From the NCBI GenBank assembly GCA_029194725.1, contig JARFXQ010000011.1, positions 1-64,000 of the forward strand: a stretch of 64,000 nt of DNA, in the 5' to 3' direction. The position numbers and the translations under genes were made by a program. Each line of letters opens with the position of its first letter. The stretch's first letter is position 1. This document shows, one piece after another, positions 36,346 through 44,803 of the stretch. The stretch comes from Nitrospira sp. (lineage in GTDB: Bacteria; Nitrospirota; Nitrospiria; Nitrospirales; Nitrospiraceae). The notes below the pieces were generated by a model that saw only the letters and a program-made list of their open reading frames with translations, was not told where the DNA came from and did no database searches.

Positions 36346-37266
36346 ATGATGGAGCAAAAGCGGTCGACGAAGACGTCTCGCTTGCGCGAATTGTTGACCA
36401 CACGCACTCTAGCCATTCCCGGAGCCTTTAATGCGTTGGTCGCGATGCAAATCGAACGGGCCGGCTACGAAATCGCATATGTCTCAGGCGCTGCGATATC
36501 GGCTTGCCGTGGGCTGCCAGACATCGGCCTCGTGACGCTTGGTGATATGGCGGCGGAGGCGGCAAGGATCGCCTGTTCGGTATCGATCCCGACCATTGTG
36601 GATGCGGACACAGGATATGGCGGTCCGTTATCCGTCGCCGAAGCGGTGAGGGCTTTCGAGGGGAGCGATCTCGCCGGCATGCAGATCGAAGATCAAGAAA
36701 CGGTCAAGAAATGCGGCCACCTTTCGGGGAAAAGTTTGGTGCCTGTTGCCGACATGGCAGCCAAAATCGAGGCGGCCGTCCATGCCAAACGAGATCCGGA
36801 TTTCGTGATTATTGCGCGCACCGACGCCCGCAGCGTGGAGGGCCTTGAGGCAGCCGTTCAGCGTGCCGTGACTTACGCGGAAGCAGGGGCGGATGCGCTG
36901 TTTCCTGAGGCGTTGGAGTCAGCCGAAGAGTTCCAGACCTTCGCCAGAGAAATCAAGGAGAGAGGTGTTAGGGTTCCACTGATCGCCAATATGACGGAGT
37001 TTGGAAAAACGCCTCTGCTGAGCGTCGCGGAATTTGAGAGGCTGGGCTATCGCGGTGTGCTCTTTCCTGTTACAGGGTTACGGACGGCCTTGCAAGCCGT
37101 CGATAGGCTGTTGGCCGAGCTGAAGCTGTGTGGGTCTCAGAAGGACTGGCTCCATCGCATGATGACAAGACGAGAACTGTATAGTCTGCTCCGGTACAAC
37201 GATTCCGGCGAGCATCGGGAAGGGGGGACGTATGAGCATCGCAGTGAAGGAGTCTCTCGTGACTGA
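36346..37266 (+). CDS. prpB: Methylisocitrate lyase
   Basis: PrpB cleaves 2-methylisocitrate to pyruvate and succinate. DADTGYGG (Mg site), KKCGHLSGKSLVP with the catalytic Cys, and IARTDARSVEGLE are all family hallmarks. I place the start at ATG 36346 after AGGAGA; the frame also opens at a TTG overlapping the prpD stop. The 3' end overlaps the prpC start by 35 bp and its last twenty residues look unlike the family, so the tail may be an addition. Confidence 0.92.
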   Translation: MMEQKRSTKTSRLRELLTTRTLAIPGAFNALVAMQIERAGYEIAYVSGAAISACRGLPDIGLVTLGDMAAEAARIACSVSIPTIVDADTGYGGPLSVAEAVRAFEGSDLAGMQIEDQETVKKCGHLSGKSLVPVADMAAKIEAAVHAKRDPDFVIIARTDARSVEGLEAAVQRAVTYAEAGADALFPEALESAEEFQTFAREIKERGVRVPLIANMTEFGKTPLLSVAEFERLGYRGVLFPVTGLRTALQAVDRLLAELKLCGSQKDWLHRMMTRRELYSLLRYNDSGEHREGGTYEHRSEGVSRD

Positions 37267-38410
37267 AGTGAAAGGTCGTCCTGCTTATAGCCCCGGTCTC
37301 GAAGGAGTGATCGCCGGTGAATCGACTCTCTGCCTTGTAGATGAAGGGGAAGCTGGTCTCCTCTATCGTGGTTACCCGATCCGTGATTTGGCGGAGCACA
37401 GCACGTTTGAGGAAGTCGCCTATCTGCTGCTGTTTGGTCATCTGCCGAATCGGCAGGAGCTAGCAGACTTTGCAGTACAACTCATCAATCAGGCTGTCCT
37501 TCCTCAGCTCCTTGAAGTGTTCCTTGGCCCCATGCCTTCCGGCTCTCATCCAATGGATATGGTCCGAACGGGCGTTTCTCTGCTGGGCATGGTCGATCCG
37601 GAGGCGGCCGACAACTCGCATGATGCCAACGTTCGGAAATCGGTCCGACTGCTGGCACAGATCCCACTGATGATAGCGACTGCCTGTCGGCCCATGAACA
37701 GAAAATCTCCTGTGAGACCACCAGAGAATCTAAGTTTTGCTGAGAATCTCTTGTACCTCCTCACCGGCCGGAAGGGAAACGATGAAGCGAAAGCCATGGC
37801 TCGAGTTCTCGATGTCTCCTTGACACTGTACGCTGAACATGAATTCAATGCGTCCACGTTCGCCGCCCGGGTGACTGCATCGACGATGACGGATCTGCAT
37901 TCGGCCGTTACTTCGGCGATCGGAACGCTCAAGGGACCGCTCCATGGAGGGGCCAACGAGGCGGTGGCCGAGATGTTTCTCGGTATCGGCAGCCGTGAAC
38001 GGGCGGAAGCATGGGTACGGGAGGCCCTCCGGCAGAAACAACGGATCATGGGTTTTGGTCACCGCGTGCTCAAGAGAGGCGACGCTCGTTCAGATATCAT
38101 TCAACGGCATGCTGAATCGTTGAGCCGGATCTGCGGCGACCGCCGATGGTATGAGATTGCGACCGTCGTCGATCACGTCGTGGAGGAGGAGAAAGGTCTC
38201 CGTCCCAACCTGGATTTCTACAGCGCGGTCATCTATCTCTTGATGGGAATTCCCCGCAGGCTGTATACACCGGTGTTCATCTGTTCTCGGATCACCGGAT
38301 GGTGCGCCCATGTCATCGAACAACAGGATCACAATCGGTTGATGAGGCCCCGCGCTCTCTATACGGGGCCGTCGAGGAGGGAATATGTCCCCCTTGATCG
38401 CCGTACCTGA
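37232..38410 (+). CDS. prpC: 2-methylcitrate synthase
   Basis: A citrate-synthase-fold enzyme joining propionyl-CoA and oxaloacetate. The catalytic His-His-Asp set lies in GPLHGGANEAV, MGFGHRVLK and RPNLDFYSAVIY. GGGGGG precedes the ATG. The last 25 codons are followed at 38427 by an imperfect second copy of themselves, which lies beyond the stop and leads into the next gene. Linkage to prpB and prpD separates it from ordinary citrate synthase. Confidence 0.92.
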   Translation: MSIAVKESLVTEVKGRPAYSPGLEGVIAGESTLCLVDEGEAGLLYRGYPIRDLAEHSTFEEVAYLLLFGHLPNRQELADFAVQLINQAVLPQLLEVFLGPMPSGSHPMDMVRTGVSLLGMVDPEAADNSHDANVRKSVRLLAQIPLMIATACRPMNRKSPVRPPENLSFAENLLYLLTGRKGNDEAKAMARVLDVSLTLYAEHEFNASTFAARVTASTMTDLHSAVTSAIGTLKGPLHGGANEAVAEMFLGIGSRERAEAWVREALRQKQRIMGFGHRVLKRGDARSDIIQRHAESLSRICGDRRWYEIATVVDHVVEEEKGLRPNLDFYSAVIYLLMGIPRRLYTPVFICSRITGWCAHVIEQQDHNRLMRPRALYTGPSRREYVPLDRRT

Positions 38411-38510
38411 GCGCATCACGCATGCACGGTTGATGAGGCTGCGTGCCCTCTACACGGGATCATCGAGTAGCGAATATGTCTCCATTGACTAGCGTACCTG
38501 AACACGTCAG
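38336..38510. repeat. Imperfect tandem duplication of the prpC 3' end
   Basis: CGGTTGATGAGG begins both copies (38336 and 38427, 91 bp apart), and about four of five bases match over some 83 bp. Copy 2 lies in a different frame relative to prpC; its own reading encodes RLMRLRALYTGSSSSEYVSI followed by D and a stop, i.e. another PrpC tail. It also supplies the ribosome-proximal bases and start codon of the following ligase gene. Confidence 0.8.
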
Positions 38511-40200
38511 GCAAGCGCGAAAGATCGAAGCACTGTGCCCTCTGCTCCCATGGAACTCGTTCGCTGACTTCTTCAAATCTCGCGTCTATGATCGCGCCCT
38601 CGTCAATCGGCCATTCTTGACCTATTGGGACGATGACAGGTCCGTCCGCTATACCTACAACTATGCGGAATTCGGAGCGGTGGTCCAATCGGCTGCGGCG
38701 TTCCTTCATGATCATGTGGGGGTACGACGGGGGGATCGGTTGGCGACCATCCTCTTTAATCACGACGTCACCGTGGTGTTGTACTTTGCGGCCTGGGTCC
38801 TGGGGATCACGCTTGTTCCGATCAACGTCGAAGAATCCGCGGAGAAGAAACGTTATATCCTGGAACATTCCGAGGCATCGGCCGTCTGTTGCTGGCACTC
38901 CTATCTTGATGAAGTGAAAGACCTTCAGCGGGATCTTCCGGCTTTACGCCATGTGATTGCGGTGAATGACGAAGGCTTCGTGGAAGGACCGAAGCCGAGG
39001 ACAGGCCCTAGGGTGGGATTCATCTCCCACCTGGACACAGCATCCCGCACCTCCCGACTCGATGACGAAGCACTCATTGTCTACACATCCGGGACGACCG
39101 GTCCGCCCAAAGGGGTGATCCTTACAGTGGAAAACTTGCTGCTTGATGCCGACGCGATCACCGACTGGCATCGGTTCGGAGCGGACGACCGCTTGATGGG
39201 CGTGCTCCCGATTCATCACGTGAATGGGACGGTTGTCACGCTGATCACGCCGTTTTACTCCAAAGGCGGCGCCGTCCTGAATCGCAAATTCAAAAGCTCC
39301 ACGTTCTGGCGAAGATTGCACGAGGAGCGAGTGACTTGCGTGAGTGTCGTGCCGACGATCTTGGAATTTCTCCTCGATGGGAACGAAGATCTAACCGCGT
39401 ACAAGCTGGATGGTTTGGGTGGACTCATCTGCGGCGCGGGTCCCTTGCTCAAGGACACGGCGACAAGGTTCGAAGCCCGCTTCGGTTTTCCGATTCGCCA
39501 TGGCTACGGCTTGTCCGAAACAACCTGCTATTCCTGTTTTCTGCCGAATGACCTCGCATGTGATGAGCATCGCCATTGGATCGGAGATTATGAGTTCCCC
39601 TCTATCGGAGTTCCGCTGCGACACAATCGGATGGCGATCGTAGACGGCAATGGACGCCAGCTGCCGGAGAAGGTGAGGGGAGAAATTTGCATCCGCGGTG
39701 GGACCGTATGTGCAGGCTATTTCAAGCGGGACGACGCCAATGAGGCGGCGTTTCAAGGGGGGTGGTTCCATTCCGGGGACGAGGGGTTCTATGTCCGCGA
39801 TCAACTCGGTCGACCGTTTTTCTTCATTTCAGGTCGGCTCAAGGAATTGATTATTCGAGGCGGTGTCAACATTGCTCCGCTCGAAATCGACGAGGTGTTG
39901 AGGACCCATCCTCTCATTCGGTTCGCGATGGCTGTTCCCTTCGATCATCGCTACTACGGGGAAGAGATTGCCGCCTATGTGGTGGTGCGAGACGATGTTT
40001 CTCCACCCACAGAAGCCGAATTACTCGCGCACTGCCGTCGGCGGCTTCCCTTCTCAAAATGTCCCAAGGTCGTCCAATTCGGACAGGCGGTACCCTATAC
40101 CTCGACCGGCAAACCCAAGCGCTTGGAATTGAAAACCTCCCTTGCAGCCACATTGGCAGCCTACCGCGATCGTCAATTCAAGGACACAGAACCGGTATAG
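38476..40200 (+). CDS. Acyl-CoA synthetase (AMP-forming)
   Basis: The ATP loop YTSGTTGPPKG, HGYGLSETT, GGWFHSGDEG, the hinge SGRLKELIIRGG and the catalytic lysine in STGKPKR identify an adenylate-forming ligase of 574 residues. Position after prpC suggests activation of propionate or a related short acid, although the sequence is closer in style to general acyl/aryl ligases than to PrpE. The ATG at 38476 lies in the duplicated prpC tail. It is the last plus-strand gene of the operon. Confidence 0.85.
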   Translation: MSPLTSVPEHVRQARKIEALCPLLPWNSFADFFKSRVYDRALVNRPFLTYWDDDRSVRYTYNYAEFGAVVQSAAAFLHDHVGVRRGDRLATILFNHDVTVVLYFAAWVLGITLVPINVEESAEKKRYILEHSEASAVCCWHSYLDEVKDLQRDLPALRHVIAVNDEGFVEGPKPRTGPRVGFISHLDTASRTSRLDDEALIVYTSGTTGPPKGVILTVENLLLDADAITDWHRFGADDRLMGVLPIHHVNGTVVTLITPFYSKGGAVLNRKFKSSTFWRRLHEERVTCVSVVPTILEFLLDGNEDLTAYKLDGLGGLICGAGPLLKDTATRFEARFGFPIRHGYGLSETTCYSCFLPNDLACDEHRHWIGDYEFPSIGVPLRHNRMAIVDGNGRQLPEKVRGEICIRGGTVCAGYFKRDDANEAAFQGGWFHSGDEGFYVRDQLGRPFFFISGRLKELIIRGGVNIAPLEIDEVLRTHPLIRFAMAVPFDHRYYGEEIAAYVVVRDDVSPPTEAELLAHCRRRLPFSKCPKVVQFGQAVPYTSTGKPKRLELKTSLAATLAAYRDRQFKDTEPV

Positions 40201-40248
40201 AACGGAGTGGCGAGTCACCCAACGAATAGGCGTAATCGCTGGTGCTGA

Positions 40249-40434
40249 TCAGAAGAGTGGGGGTTGTGGGCCCCATTGCAAGCCGGCGAGGTCAGGGTCT
40301 TCGCCCTCTTGCGTCGGCCGATTGAGCTTCGCAGCCTTTCGCTGTGCACGACGCTCTTCTTTGTCACGTTGCTTCTGAAGCCGTGCTTTCTCGCGGTCTC
40401 GCTTTGCTGCTGTGGTTTTGCCTGTTCCTCCGAT
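40249..40434 (-). CDS. Small Lys/Arg-rich protein with a non-standard (ATC) start
   Basis: A 61-residue frame reads GGTGKTTAAKRDREKARLQK, then a basic stretch, and ends EDPDLAGLQWGPQPPLF. It recalls small basic bacterial proteins ending in DPDLAG-x-x-PGPQP. A full ribosome site, AAAGGAGG (40440-40447), stands 5 bp before ATC at 40434, and no ATG, GTG or TTG is available in frame. Either ATC is used for initiation, or the ATG was lost. The composition and end motif argue for a real gene. Confidence 0.55.
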   Translation of the reverse strand: MGGTGKTTAAKRDREKARLQKQRDKEERRAQRKAAKLNRPTQEGEDPDLAGLQWGPQPPLF

Positions 40435-40478
40435 GATGTCCTCCTTTCGGGTGCGGTGTGCGTATGTAGTAAGGCTTA

Positions 40479-40745
40479 CTACGAAGCGGCACCACGCTTG
40501 CTGGTAACCACCGACGCTTTGGGTCCCGGTTTGGGGCGTCCAGCTCTTGCCTGAGAACGGGAGAGCGTATCTGAGCTTAGGCCTTGGTTTGCTGCCGAGA
40601 TGATCTGGCGACGAATATCGTCTATGGACGTTGTCGATGACGTCCGTTCCGGGTCCTGTAGTCCGAGCAGATCCCAGCGGACTTTCGTTCTACGAATGGC
40701 TCGTTTTCGTCGGTGCGAGGCTTTGGTTCCCCATGATGTATTCAT
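40479..40745 (-). CDS. Small basic hypothetical protein
   Basis: An 88-residue protein rich in Arg, Lys and Ser, with no recognised domain; the middle part (SIDDIRRQIISAANQGLSSD) may form helices. GGAGA lies 6 bp upstream of the ATG. It is the middle gene of a minus-strand run of three small genes (41179 to 40249). Its charge suggests nucleic-acid contact, without firmer evidence. Confidence 0.5.
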   Translation of the reverse strand: MNTSWGTKASHRRKRAIRRTKVRWDLLGLQDPERTSSTTSIDDIRRQIISAANQGLSSDTLSRSQARAGRPKPGPKASVVTSKRGAAS

Positions 40746-40807
40746 CGCTTCTCCGATTCAAAGGTTTCGATTTATCGATGCGCTGCAGAAACTGCCTTCA
40801 AACCACT

Positions 40808-41173
40808 CTATTCGCTCGGAGATGTCGGCCCTTTGCTGCCAATCGTCACGAATCGATCTGCTGGAAAGACCGCCCGTAGTCGATCGGTGACGTTCCGACG
40901 ATACAGTTCAGATTCGCGAGCGAGAAGAACCAAATTGTTGTTGTCGAGTAGAATATTGAGGTGATCCTCCGAAACGAGCAACCGTGTGTTGTCGCCCACG
41001 TTCACACGATATTGTGTTTTTCCGTCAGGATTGCGGTCGGAACCTGATACGATCTCGGTCAATCCGTCAATGACCCCTTCATAGGCTTCAGATCGGTGGC
41101 GCACTTTCGTCCCGTTTGGGATACGGACCCAATGGTTTGCAGGTGTCTGGTGATGATGTTTATCGGCGTTCAT
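40808..41173 (-). CDS. Hypothetical protein with an SH3-like N-terminal half
   Basis: The segment WVRIPNGTKVRHRSEAYEGV followed by KTQYRVNVGDNTRLLVSEDHL looks like a small beta-barrel of the SH3/Tudor kind; the rest is charged. No function is known to me. Two ATGs compete (41179 and 41173). The second shares ATGA with the stop of a 10-codon upstream ORF that has a strong ribosome site, so I prefer it. Confidence 0.55.
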   Translation of the reverse strand: MNADKHHHQTPANHWVRIPNGTKVRHRSEAYEGVIDGLTEIVSGSDRNPDGKTQYRVNVGDNTRLLVSEDHLNILLDNNNLVLLARESELYRRNVTDRLRAVFPADRFVTIGSKGPTSPSE

Positions 41174-41202
41174 GAACATTCACCCTGCCTGTGGTTGCTC
41201 AT
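41170..41202 (-). CDS. 10-residue upstream ORF (leader peptide candidate)
   Basis: The ORF MSNHRQGECS has CAAGGAG 8 bp before its ATG, a better ribosome site than the downstream gene owns, and its TGA overlaps that gene's ATG at 41173. This layout suits translational coupling or attenuation. Confidence 0.4.
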   Translation of the reverse strand: MSNHRQGECS

Positions 41203-41629
41203 CTGTTTGTCTCCTTGAATCGATGGCACAGAGCTGCCTACTAGGATGTACGTGCAGGCTGCACCCGTCTCTATTGCCTGAAGCAGTGGTCGAGGGACCA
41301 GACGGAGTCGATATCGAGGTCTCCGTCAGCTACGCTGCTGGCTCAGGCACAAAGGCCCCTGGCCGACAAAGTCATCACATACTGATCAATGCAATCGCGC
41401 AGGAACGAAACGGCGAGGGCAAAAGCGCGAGGATCAGAATTCGTGTGATTCAATCTACCATATGGGAGTGCGGATTGCGAATGAAGAAAACTATTGAACA
41501 GCTGGCGGGTCATCACATCGTTCATGGGCAGCCGGAGCCGTGGGAGGACGGCTCCAGCTGGCATTCCCGTCCTTGCGTCACACTCACCCCATCACACCAC
41601 TCAGCTGGACATCTGCTATCGATCGATCA
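41203..41629. other. Intergenic stretch, no gene recognised
   Basis: Both strands have open frames here but none with a ribosome site and a familiar protein pattern. Confidence 0.4.
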
Positions 41630-41764
41630 TCAGAAGTGGAAACCGAAACCGCCGGACAGGATTGCAAAGACAACGATCCCGAGAAAAAACGCTGCATACA
41701 CGTACGCCCATGTTGGCTCAGACTTGAGCTCGTCTTTTACATCCTTCATGTGTATATGCTGCAT
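41630..41764 (-). CDS. 44-residue single-pass membrane protein
   Basis: The ORF encodes MQHIHMKDVKDELKSEPTWA, then a hydrophobic helix (YVYAAFFLGIVVFAILSGG), ending FGFHF. AAGGAGG lies 9 bp upstream of the ATG. The charged N-terminus followed by one transmembrane helix resembles small membrane subunits or regulators. It lies 180 bp downstream of the response regulator gene on the same strand. Function unknown. Confidence 0.6.
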   Translation of the reverse strand: MQHIHMKDVKDELKSEPTWAYVYAAFFLGIVVFAILSGGFGFHF

Positions 41765-41944
41765 CGCGCTTCACCTCCTTGCTTCGAATGTCCGGTTTTC
41801 AGGATAAGGATGTTTGGACCGTCCTCTGTGTTCAGTCAGATATTTAGTCAGATAGTAAAAAGTGGGCCGCTCCTTCGCCATCGCCTAGAAGGTTGAATTA
41901 GGGCTTACATCGATTGGGTGAGGGGAAACGCATGAACTGACGGA

Positions 41945-42637
41945 TCAGTGAACCTTGAGGTAGGTGAGAATGGCCTCGACACGTCCGTCGACTGAGAGCT
42001 TCTGATAGACGTGATGAAGGTGGGTCTTCACGGTATCCACCGACAGACATAACTGGTCGGCAATTTCCTTGTTGCTCCGGCCGGCACAGGCGCAAGCCAA
42101 GATCTCTCGTTCGCGGTCAGTCAGACTGGAAAGCAGAGTGTTGTTATTCTCATGAGTGTGCCGTACCGCGCCGGGAACGGTGCGGGCGAACTGCTCGGAC
42201 ATGGCCGGTGACAGGACGTGTTCTCCGCGAGCGGTTGTTCTGATGATACGCAGGAAGTCTGTGCAATCGCTGTCCTTCAGGATGTAGCCGAAGGCGCCAG
42301 CCTGCATGGCTGCGACAATTCTGTGATCCTCATCGTACCGGGCCAATAACAGCACTCGCGTGTTGGGGAGATGCTTGCGAACAAGTTTCGTGACCCATTC
42401 TATATCGAGATCAGGCATATCCACATCTAGTAGGGCGACGTCGGGCTTGTGTTCTATCGCGAGTCGATAGGCCTCGCGCCCGTCCATTGCTTCGACCACT
42501 GCCGCGATATCTCGTTCTCGTTCCAAGAGCAGCCGCAGACTTTGCCTGAACAGACGTTGCGCTTCGACGATGAGCAGGCGGATGGATTTGGGTTGTATTC
42601 CACGATCGAATCGATGTGCTGCGTTTCTCATGTTCAT
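41945..42637 (-). CDS. NarL/LuxR-type response regulator with altered acidic pocket
   Basis: A receiver domain (about 18-135) is followed by a LuxR helix-turn-helix (LTDREREILACACAGRSNKEIADQLCLSVDTVKTHL). The phospho-acceptor Asp is in ALLDVDMPD and the conserved Lys in GYILKDS. The usual acidic pair at the end of strand 1 reads VEAQ, so one Mg-binding acid is missing, and the Thr/Ser switch position is Ala (LLLARYDED). It may act without phosphorylation or with weak response. No sensor kinase is adjacent. Confidence 0.87.
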   Translation of the reverse strand: MNMRNAAHRFDRGIQPKSIRLLIVEAQRLFRQSLRLLLERERDIAAVVEAMDGREAYRLAIEHKPDVALLDVDMPDLDIEWVTKLVRKHLPNTRVLLLARYDEDHRIVAAMQAGAFGYILKDSDCTDFLRIIRTTARGEHVLSPAMSEQFARTVPGAVRHTHENNNTLLSSLTDREREILACACAGRSNKEIADQLCLSVDTVKTHLHHVYQKLSVDGRVEAILTYLKVH

Positions 42638-43002
42638 GACTTCACCGGCACTCGACGACTTGCCTCCTGAATCTGTTGTGCACCTGTGTACCGTTCACGT
42701 TTGCCTAGGCTGCCATGCAAAACGCCCAGCGGTCCGCAGGCTCATGAGCCGGATGACATCCTCCCAAGACAACTCAGTGAGACAATTGATCAGAGATAAG
42801 AATGAGGGGAGGTCACACGTGTCATGCTCAGTCGGTCGGTGCGGGATTCCCACGACGAACATGATCACCACCCCCTGGAAGATGAGGCGGTATCGACAAT
42901 CCAATCTACCCCTCATACGATATGGCGATCAAGGGGGTTCTTGTGATGTCCAAGAATCGAGAAATGGTTGGCCGGAACATGCTGAGGCGCTAGCATAGGC
43001 CC
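42638..43002. other. Intergenic stretch, no gene recognised
   Basis: This stretch separates the response regulator from the oppositely directed nuclease-like gene and should hold both promoters; I see no clear boxes. Confidence 0.35.
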
Positions 43003-43497
43003 ATGTTCCGAACAGTCCTGCTTGTCACAACGATAACGTCTACATGGTTGATGGTCGGGCCAACCTTGGCGGCAACCGACTTTGTCGCGCGCGTTCTCAT
43101 CGTCCACGAGGGAGACCGTCTGACAATCCACCATCAAGGCCGAAGGGACATGGTTCATCTTCGCGATGTGGATTGTCCCAAGCAGAGACAACCCTATGGA
43201 AAACAGGCGAGGCATGCGACGGCTGCCTACATCGCCAACCGTGAAGTGATCGTGCGAGACTTGAAGCGGGATCGACAGGGTCGGATGACCGCCGAAATTC
43301 TCCTGCCGGATGGGAGACAAATCGCCCATGAGTTGGTCAAAGAGGGGCTTGCCTGGGTACAGCCGGGAGGGTCTGGTGATCGAGCTCTGAAAGATATGGA
43401 AGAACTGGCCAGAGTCGCCAGCAAGGGGCTGTGGTCTGAACCGAATCCCATCCCACCGTGGAAATGGAAAGCTACGAAGCCTGCTCGTTACAATTAA
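43003..43497 (+). CDS. Secreted staphylococcal-nuclease-like protein, catalytic residues altered
   Basis: A signal peptide (1-23, cut near TLAA) precedes a thermonuclease fold of about 130 residues: FVARVLIVHEGDRLTI, VHLRDVDCPKQRQPYGKQA and DRQGRMTAEILLPDGRQI. In the classical enzyme the corresponding loop carries an Arg and a Glu (R35, E43 in S. aureus nuclease), but here I read VHL and CPKQ, so both seem replaced; the later Arg in QGR remains. It may be a non-cleaving nucleic-acid binder or a variant nuclease in the periplasm. Confidence 0.8.
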   Translation: MFRTVLLVTTITSTWLMVGPTLAATDFVARVLIVHEGDRLTIHHQGRRDMVHLRDVDCPKQRQPYGKQARHATAAYIANREVIVRDLKRDRQGRMTAEILLPDGRQIAHELVKEGLAWVQPGGSGDRALKDMEELARVASKGLWSEPNPIPPWKWKATKPARYN

Positions 43498-44073
43498 CAG
43501 GGGACTTTGCTCAATCAATGTAGTTATGTAACCGAACAATATCGAAGCTTTAAGAAATCACCTTCTTGGGCGGCGAGATTAACGTGAGAATTCTCACTCC
43601 ACACTTTCTGGGGATAACCCTGTGTGCAAGTCTCTTGATTCGAGAAAGATGGAGCGAATGGCGTGCGTATTCATCAACTCGCCTATTTTTTAGGCATCCG
43701 CCGTCTGCCGGCAAAGCCACAAGTAATAGTGGTTTCGGTGTACGTTTCTTCCTTTCTTGCATATTCCTGGAAAGAGTACTTAACGTGACCAATTGGCCCC
43801 TGTTGGTGCCCTTGTCATTGTCGTCATTCGGACCGATATCCACAGGGTCAAAACTTTCCTGTGGATAACAGTTCCTGCATTAGGAGCGTGGTTTCGTATC
43901 TGTCAAGGGGTTGAACAAGAAAAGACGGCTCCATCGAATGATAGAAAAACTCCAGGTATCAATTGCTCAAACCAGAGCCGAATGGTCGGCGTTGGCCCCT
44001 ACTGGCCGATGTAGCCCTGGATCAACAGGCCATAGTCCTTATGCTGCTTGACCATGTCGGCCTGCGTAGTGAG
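43498..44073. other. Intergenic stretch with DnaA-box-like sequences
   Basis: No gene is recognised. TGTGGATAA (43860-43868) matches the DnaA box exactly; ATATCCACA (43836-43844) and TGGGGATAA (43609-43617) match 8 of 9. No replication genes are nearby. Confidence 0.35.
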
Positions 44074-44436
44074 TTAAGCCCTCCCTTCACCGGTCAGGCC
44101 CTTCCGTCCGACTTCAAAGTAGATATCGACATGAATGATGTCCGGCATGGATAGGACGGGAGTCGTCACCCGGATAGTGTGGATTGTTGAAGCCTCAGTC
44201 TGATTCACGGCAGTAGCTTTCCTCAGCAGGTCCGGGGCGTTGGCATACTCGATCCTGTCCATGACAAGAGTAACCTTCTCTTGGTCGCTGGATTGGCTGT
44301 AAAGCCACACAGTGGCGAACAATCCTTCGAGGAGGTGGACGATTCTGACTAGGACAATGACCTCTTTGGTGCCTCTGTGCAGCCCCACCGTGGGGGCGAT
44401 GTTTCCTGATGAAACCTGTGACCCAGTCTGTGACAT
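44074..44436 (-). CDS. Hypothetical protein
   Basis: A 120-residue soluble protein without signal or recognised motif. A strong ribosome site (GAGGGGGG) precedes the ATG. The middle (EVIVLVRIVHLLEGLFATVWLY) is hydrophobic but continues into strand-like segments, so a small alpha/beta fold is possible. It stands alone between the DnaA-box stretch and the IS cluster. Confidence 0.5.
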   Translation of the reverse strand: MSQTGSQVSSGNIAPTVGLHRGTKEVIVLVRIVHLLEGLFATVWLYSQSSDQEKVTLVMDRIEYANAPDLLRKATAVNQTEASTIHTIRVTTPVLSMPDIIHVDIYFEVGRKGLTGEGRA

Positions 44437-44803
44437 GACTAAACCCCCCTCATCATCAGTAAAGTATGAAAGTCAAAGTTGATCAGCCATCACGTTCGAA
44501 ACAGCAACACCTTGTTCTCACCTCCCTTCAGCTGTTCGTTCCGTGCGCCGATGGAGGATTGCTTGAGCAACCGAAATGCCGGTCGACGAGAAGTGTGAAA
44601 GCGAAAACATTGTGAAGAAAATTCAGGGGTTCGGTTGTTTGGTCATTCAGTAGCAGGATGAGGGGAAGTCGCGCCCATCATCCAGTGCGTGGATGGTCCC
44701 GCATAGGATGATAAGTTGGTGTAGATAAGTTCCTGATGTTTACGTAGACTTGGGAATTGTCAATAAGTCCGTTGAAATTTCCTGAGCGGCTTCCATAATT
44801 GTC
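44437..44803. other. Intergenic stretch at the edge of the IS cluster
   Basis: No gene is recognised; part of it should be the non-coding 3' end of the truncated IS256-family copy that follows. Confidence 0.35.

Noticed and set aside
43498..44073. Chromosomal replication origin
   Set aside because: No dnaA, dnaN or other replication gene is near and only one box is exact; kept as a low-interest observation.
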